From assembly GCA_964426355.1 (NCBI GenBank), contig CAYRRA010000086.1, positions 1 through 18,213 on the forward strand: 18,213 nt of DNA, given 5' to 3'. The position numbers and the translations under genes were made by a program. Below are positions 14,989 to 18,213 of this stretch, piece by piece. The DNA comes from JAJFTV01 sp964426355. Lineage in GTDB: Bacteria > Chloroflexota > Anaerolineae > Anaerolineales > Anaerolineaceae. The first letter of the stretch is position 1; every line of letters starts with the position of its first letter. The notes beneath the pieces were generated by a model. It saw only the letters and a list, made by a program, of their open reading frames with translations, was not told the DNA's origin and ran no database searches.

Positions 14989-16020
14989 TCACTCCATCTT
15001 TCCCCGGCGAAAGCCATTCCAGAGTATCACCACCATGAGTAAAAAGGCGGCAGCAACAGCGATTGGCACAACCACATCCAATGCGCTTTTGGGGGCAGGT
15101 TGTTCGTTGAGCAGTCTGGTTGGGGTGGGCGCAAGCAGCACCTGAGCTTCATTCTGTGGAGAAGGTGCATCTGTATGTACTGCTATGGGGGTGCTTTCAT
15201 ACTGTCGGGTTGTCTCTGCGGTAAAAGCAGGGCTGCTGGTGGGAGAAAGCCCAACCCGAATGACAAGCTGGTCGCCGGGATAGATGAACTGGTCGCTCTT
15301 CAACGCGTTAAGCTGAATGAGCGTATCCAGCGTGATGTTATACACAGCAGCGATCGCCCACAAGGTTTCACCGTTGTGCACCTCGTGGTGGATCGAGCCG
15401 TCTGCTTGAGGCGTGTTCATGACAATCGGCGCCCGCAAAGCTCCCTGCGTGGGGATATCCTCGGCAACAACAGTCTGGCTGATTGGTTCACTGCTGTAGA
15501 GCGCTGTATCGAGGACATAGTAGGCAATATGACCGTTGTACGCCACGCCAACCCCCATGTGCGAACGCCACTCCGAAAGCATTGTACTGGTATGCGGGTC
15601 ATCGCCCAACCAGACCTGTACCGCCTGCTGAGGGGTCATGCCTGGTCCGGCAACGATATTTTCCGAGTAAAACCCGCCCAATGACAGGTCGCCCGCCACC
15701 GGAAACCCGGCTTCGAGAGCCCGCTGAAATGGGCGTTTACCATCCGGTTGAAAGTGGGTGATCTGGTCGGTGACTGCCATGTACTCTGCATGAGCCTGGG
15801 TGATTTGCATCAAGACGGGGTGCACGCTGAGCGAAGCAAGTCCGTTTTCATTGCGCAAGGAATTGATGGCTTCAATCAGTTCCTCCACATCTTGGGCTGC
15901 GCGGGCAGGCAATGAATGCTCGCGGGCTGTTTCTGCTGCGACCGCGTGGAAAGGGGCGGCTGCCAGCAGCAATAACACCAGCAGGAAAATTACCCTTCGG
16001 TAAATACTTGTTTTGACCAT
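14989..16020 (-). CDS. Secreted CAP-domain (SCP/PR-1-like) protein with LysM and C-terminal membrane anchor
   Basis: The 343-residue protein has a signal peptide (1-29: basic VKTSIYRR, hydrophobic core, AVAA end). The CAP/SCP domain covers about 47-172, with AHAEYMA (His77), SENI (Glu120), WLGDDPHTSTML and HMGVGVAY as family landmarks. A LysM domain follows (about 211-256: HHEVHNGETLWAIAAVYNI to PGDQLVIRVG), then a Thr/Ser/Pro-rich stretch and a single membrane helix (about 313-335) with a basic cytoplasmic tail FRRGK. The protein should sit on the outer side of the membrane and bind peptidoglycan or another glycan through LysM. The role of bacterial CAP domains is poorly known. ATG 16020 is chosen because a GAGGG-type ribosome site lies about 7 nt upstream. 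The frame continues upstream for 30 codons without support. It is divergent from another LysM protein. Confidence 0.88.
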   Translation of the reverse strand: MVKTSIYRRVIFLLVLLLLAAAPFHAVAAETAREHSLPARAAQDVEELIEAINSLRNENGLASLSVHPVLMQITQAHAEYMAVTDQITHFQPDGKRPFQRALEAGFPVAGDLSLGGFYSENIVAGPGMTPQQAVQVWLGDDPHTSTMLSEWRSHMGVGVAYNGHIAYYVLDTALYSSEPISQTVVAEDIPTQGALRAPIVMNTPQADGSIHHEVHNGETLWAIAAVYNITLDTLIQLNALKSDQFIYPGDQLVIRVGLSPTSSPAFTAETTRQYESTPIAVHTDAPSPQNEAQVLLAPTPTRLLNEQPAPKSALDVVVPIAVAAAFLLMVVILWNGFRRGKME

Positions 16021-16041
16021 TGTTTTCCCTCTCTCATGCAG

Positions 16042-16047
16042 ATTATA
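16042..16047 (-). promoter_or_regulatory. -10 box of the CAP-LysM gene
   Basis: On the minus strand TATAAT occupies 16047-16042, 21 nt before the ATG at 16020. A start about 7 bp downstream would leave a leader of about 15 nt that contains the GAGAGAGGG ribosome site. The best upstream hexamer, TTGAGG (16067-16062), is only 14 bp away, so the -35 contact is poor. Confidence 0.5.
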
Positions 16048-16372
16048 CGACAAATATTCATCCTCAAAGCTATGGCAAGTAATTCTCGATTTGGAAAATA
16101 TTGGCAACAATCCGGCTCAACTGACATGAATTCGGTTTGGGTTTTTCCACCCCGCCCACCCCAATGTGGAACGGGTGGGTGGAATTAGATAAAATGATCC
16201 CGAATTGAGGCTAACATACGCAAAATTGGGTGATGTTGTCACAGAGGATGAACAATTTCCAGTGAAAAATTGTGTACTAAAGTCGATAGGTGTTGTCAAT
16301 TTCATATTGAGAATTGCTGGCGATGAATGAAGCTGTTTGTAAAAACCCCATAAAATTGCACCGAAAACCTGG

Positions 16373-16404
16373 ACAACATGGAAAAATGTTGTTCATGTTA
16401 TAAT
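16373..16404 (+). promoter_or_regulatory. Inverted repeat plus TATAAT box just before the LysM gene
   Basis: ACAACAT (16373-16379) and ATGTTGT (16386-16392) are perfect inverted copies with a 6-nt spacer. Right after them TATAAT occupies 16399-16404, ending 7 nt before the ATG at 16412. The transcript would start at or next to the ATG (leaderless), and no Shine-Dalgarno is present. The inverted repeat overlaps the place of a -35 box, so it may be the site of a regulator rather than an RNA hairpin. Confidence 0.55.
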
Positions 16405-16411
16405 TTCAACG

Positions 16412-17224
16412 ATGGAAAAACAAAAATTCATTCCCATTTCCTTATCTGTGCTGATTATCACTGCCCTGCTTTTGGCAGTGTCGCCTGTATCTGCCAGCAA
16501 TCCGGCGCAAATCGCTTCACCCACACCCAACTTAGAGGGTGAAATTCTCTACACTGTGCAGGATAATGACACCTGTCTCAGTATTGCTCTGCGCTTCTTA
16601 AACGGCGATGTCAACAAGTTGATCGAACTTAATAATTTAAACACAGACTGTTTCATCACCTCCGGGCAGAATTTACTGCTGGGGACTTTTGAACCCCCGA
16701 CCCCTACTGAAGGACCCTCACCCACCGCGACATCTTACATCCCCACCGCCACACCCACCCCCGGCACCGGGGTGATCTGCGTGGTCCTCTTCCATGACGT
16801 CAACGGGAATTCGCGCAAAGATTCAGACGAGTATCCCATCGCTGGCGGTGCCATCAGCATCACGGATCGAGAGGGGCTTACTTCACTTACCGGCACAACG
16901 GTGATCGACAGCGACCCATCCACTGCTGATCAGGAACCGCTCTGTTTTGAGAACCTGCCTGAGGACGAATACAACATCAGCGTTGGTCCGCCGGAAGGGT
17001 ATAACGCCACCACGGTAATGAACTTTGCGCTCTCGCTGAAAGCTGGCGACAACAGCATCATCGATTTTGGCGCGCAGACCAGCTCAGCCGGCGCTATCGT
17101 CGCAGAGCAGCAGCCCGGCAATGAAGAAACCCGGCAGCGCTCGCCATTGTTGGGCATTGTGGGCGGTGTACTGGTGCTGGTTGGCATTGGCATGGGTATT
17201 TACCTGCGTGTGCTGCGCCGCTGA
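16412..17224 (+). CDS. Surface protein with LysM and SdrD-B-like domains and a C-terminal membrane anchor
   Basis: The 270-residue protein has a signal peptide (1-29, ending PVSAS). A LysM domain spans about 45-92 (YTVQDNDTCLSIALRFL to GQNLLLGTF), with two cysteines (C55, C80) placed for a disulfide. A Thr/Pro-rich spacer covers about 94-118. A beta-sandwich like the SdrD/Cna B-type repeats (about 121-221) opens with VVLFHDVNGNSRKDSDE, a calcium-loop-like run of acidic residues, and has two more cysteines (C123, C178). One membrane helix (about 246-266) and a basic tail RVLRR end the protein. It is likely held in the membrane with the domains outside, LysM binding cell-wall glycan. The gene lies divergent to the CAP-LysM gene and is followed by a strong terminator. 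Substrate and function are unknown. Confidence 0.83.
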   Translation: MEKQKFIPISLSVLIITALLLAVSPVSASNPAQIASPTPNLEGEILYTVQDNDTCLSIALRFLNGDVNKLIELNNLNTDCFITSGQNLLLGTFEPPTPTEGPSPTATSYIPTATPTPGTGVICVVLFHDVNGNSRKDSDEYPIAGGAISITDREGLTSLTGTTVIDSDPSTADQEPLCFENLPEDEYNISVGPPEGYNATTVMNFALSLKAGDNSIIDFGAQTSSAGAIVAEQQPGNEETRQRSPLLGIVGGVLVLVGIGMGIYLRVLRR

Positions 17225-17259
17225 CCTTTTTCTCATCCAACCCAAACCCAACCCCCCGA

Positions 17260-17293
17260 CCGTCGAAGATCGCTTCGGCGGTTTTCTTCTTCT
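17260..17293 (+). terminator. Rho-independent terminator after the LysM gene
   Basis: A 9-bp stem (CCGTCGAAG at 17260-17268 and CTTCGGCGG at 17273-17281, one T-G pair) with an ATCG loop is followed by TTTTCTTCTTCT. It lies 35 bp after the LysM-gene stop, so it should end that monocistronic transcript and insulate the next gene. Confidence 0.85.
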
Positions 17294-17410
17294 ATAATCT
17301 CAGTCCCGCTTTGTTACTCATTCCAGCGCAAGTTGACAGACGAACAGAGCCGATTTGATAGCTTTTGGTAGATTTGCGCGGATAAGATAGATTTGTTTAT
17401 ACGAGAAAAT
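17293..17410 (+). promoter_or_regulatory. Presumed promoter region of the HMG-CoA reductase gene
   Basis: Several partial signals are present and none is decisive. TATAAT lies at 17293-17298, at the end of the terminator T-run. A perfect TTGACA lies at 17333-17338, but no good -10 sits 16-18 bp later (TTGATAG only). TAAGAT lies at 17383-17388. The octamer TAGATTTG occurs twice, at about 17369 and 17388, 19 bp apart. The ribosome site before ATG 17411 is weak (GAG about 4 nt upstream). Confidence 0.3.
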
Positions 17411-18213
17411 ATGATAGGTAAAGAAAAATTCTACAATCTATCCCTGGAAGAACGCCTGCAAGTGCTGACTGAGCAGGCGAAATTGACACCCGAAGAAGCT
17501 CAAGCGCTGCACAAGGGTGGTTTGGATGCCGATGCTGCCGACCACATGGTCGAGAACGCAGTGGGCGTACATGCGTTGCCGTTGGGAATTGCCCAGAATT
17601 TCCTCATCAATGGGCGTGAAGTACTGATACCGATGGTGATTGAAGAGCCATCAGTCGTAGCCGGCGCTTCTTTCATGGCAAAACTGGCACGCGCCGGTGG
17701 CGGGTTTACTGCACACACCAACGCGCCGGAGATGATCGGTCAGATGCAGATACTGGACCTGGACGACGTGCACGCCGCACGGCTGCGCCTGCTGGAACAG
17801 AGCGAACATTTACTGGCTGAAGCCGCCGAGATCGATCCGGTGCTGCAGCGATTGGGTGGTGGTCCCCGCAGGATCGAGGTGTATTTGGTCGAGGAATCGC
17901 CGGTGGGTGCATTCCTGGTGCTGCACCTGATCTACGACGTGCGCGATGCCATGGGCGCCAATGCGGTGAATACCGCAGTAGAACGCCTGGCTCCCAGTGT
18001 AGAAGCCATTAGCGGCGGCAGGGTTTTGCTGCGCATCCTTTCCAACCTGTCAGACCGCCGGCTGGCGCGCGCGCGCTGTACCATCCCGGCTGACGCCCTG
18101 GCATTTGGCGATTTCAGCGCAGATGAGGTGATGCAGGGCATTGTGGAAGCCTGGGCATTTGCTGCAGTCGACCCCTACCGCGCTGCCACTCACAACAAAG
18201 GCATTATGAACGG
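17411..18213 (+). CDS. mvaA: Hydroxymethylglutaryl-CoA reductase, class II (partial, 3' end beyond the window)
   Basis: The frame is open from ATG 17411 to the window edge (267 complete codons). The sequence matches class II (bacterial) HMG-CoA reductase, which interconverts HMG-CoA and mevalonate with NAD(P)H. Landmarks are ENAVGVHALPLGIAQNFLIN (48-67), the substrate-binding EEPSVVA with the catalytic-type Glu (78-79), RDAMGANAVNT (178-188) of the cofactor domain, and ATHNKGIMN (259-267) with the catalytic Lys263. The catalytic Asp and His lie further downstream and are not in the window. Class II length is about 430 residues, so roughly 60 percent is seen. It is preceded by a terminator, suggesting its own promoter. 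It points to a mevalonate route to isoprenoids, although some class II enzymes work in the degradative direction. No other pathway gene is visible here. Confidence 0.93.
   Translation, partial: MIGKEKFYNLSLEERLQVLTEQAKLTPEEAQALHKGGLDADAADHMVENAVGVHALPLGIAQNFLINGREVLIPMVIEEPSVVAGASFMAKLARAGGGFTAHTNAPEMIGQMQILDLDDVHAARLRLLEQSEHLLAEAAEIDPVLQRLGGGPRRIEVYLVEESPVGAFLVLHLIYDVRDAMGANAVNTAVERLAPSVEAISGGRVLLRILSNLSDRRLARARCTIPADALAFGDFSADEVMQGIVEAWAFAAVDPYRAATHNKGIMN

Larger units (their letters stand above)
16021..16411. other. 391-bp gene-free divergent control region between two LysM-protein genes
   Basis: No credible gene is seen here. The region holds TATAAT boxes at both ends (listed separately) and several unexplained elements. 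A GC-rich inverted repeat has CCGCCCACCC at 16152-16161 and GGGTGGGTGG at 16173-16182 (one G-T pair, 11-nt loop). An A/T-rich inverted repeat has ACAATTT at 16252-16258 and AAATTGT at 16267-16273. A repeated TGTTGTCA octamer lies at 16234-16241 and 16291-16298, with near copies at 16371-16378 (reverse) and 16387-16394. The GC-rich repeat has no following T-run on either strand, so it does not look like an intrinsic terminator. Confidence 0.5.

Noticed and set aside
15100..15684. 194-codon plus-strand ORF
   Set aside because: It lies wholly antisense to the CAP-LysM gene, has no recognisable domain or ribosome site, and the opposite strand has clear family motifs.
16152..16182. GC-rich hairpin as an intrinsic terminator
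   Set aside because: Neither strand has a T-run directly after the stem. The T-run at 16142-16146 precedes it on the plus strand and becomes A on the minus strand.
16117..16305. 62-codon minus-strand ORF in the intergenic region
   Set aside because: It has no ribosome site or recognisable domain, and it spans inverted repeats typical of a control region.

Overview
The window looks like an ordinary chromosomal segment of a Gram-positive-like or monoderm bacterium, most likely from the Chloroflexota (class Anaerolineae). This is an inference from gene content and protein style, not from a marker gene. The pointers are a MutS2-type mismatch-family protein, a bacterial translin homologue, a class II HMG-CoA reductase, a very large BTAD/ATPase/TPR regulator, and several secreted proteins with Thr/Pro-rich (TPTPT-like) spacers and C-terminal membrane anchors. 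No rRNA, tRNA, CRISPR array, insertion sequence or phage gene was seen.

Layout. (1) 128-3541, plus strand: a DNA polymerase III delta'-type clamp-loader subunit followed 12 bp later by mutS2. (2) 3540-7190, minus strand: a strong terminator that serves the minus-strand gene, then a 1172-residue transcriptional regulator. (3) 7191-7379: a divergent control region holding a perfect inverted repeat whose two arms each contain a TATAAT, one facing each way. (4) 7380-9495, plus: purA and an overlapping lipoprotein gene. (5) 9575-11744, plus: a tightly packed run of ssb, a DUF3467 gene, a translin-family gene, and a Cas4/RecB-like nuclease. The nuclease is encoded by two same-frame ORFs separated by one TAA codon and a five-codon gap. 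(6) 11805-14945, plus: nadK, a small zinc-ribbon/B-box membrane protein (4-bp overlap) and recN. (7) 14989-17224: two surface proteins transcribed divergently from a 391-bp intergenic region. One is CAP plus LysM and the other is LysM plus a calcium-loop B-type domain, and both have a signal peptide and a C-terminal membrane helix. (8) 17411-18213: the first 267 residues of a class II HMG-CoA reductase, cut by the window edge.

Functional themes are genome maintenance (delta', MutS2, SSB, RecN), nucleotide and cofactor supply (PurA, NadK), cell-surface proteins, and entry to the mevalonate pathway. The most unusual part is 9575-11744. There, SSB is followed by a DUF3467 protein, a translin homologue that keeps the EYVE acidic motif of the catalytic TRAX subunit, and a membrane-anchored Cas4-like nuclease whose four presumed Fe-S cysteines are divided 1+3 between two polypeptides. 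No CRISPR locus is nearby. This could be an undescribed nucleic-acid-processing module, but the functional link between the genes is inferred only from their order and overlaps.

Promoters recognisable here are mostly perfect TATAAT boxes with poor -35 boxes. In two cases (nadK and the LysM gene) the box ends 6-7 nt before the ATG, which suggests leaderless mRNAs.
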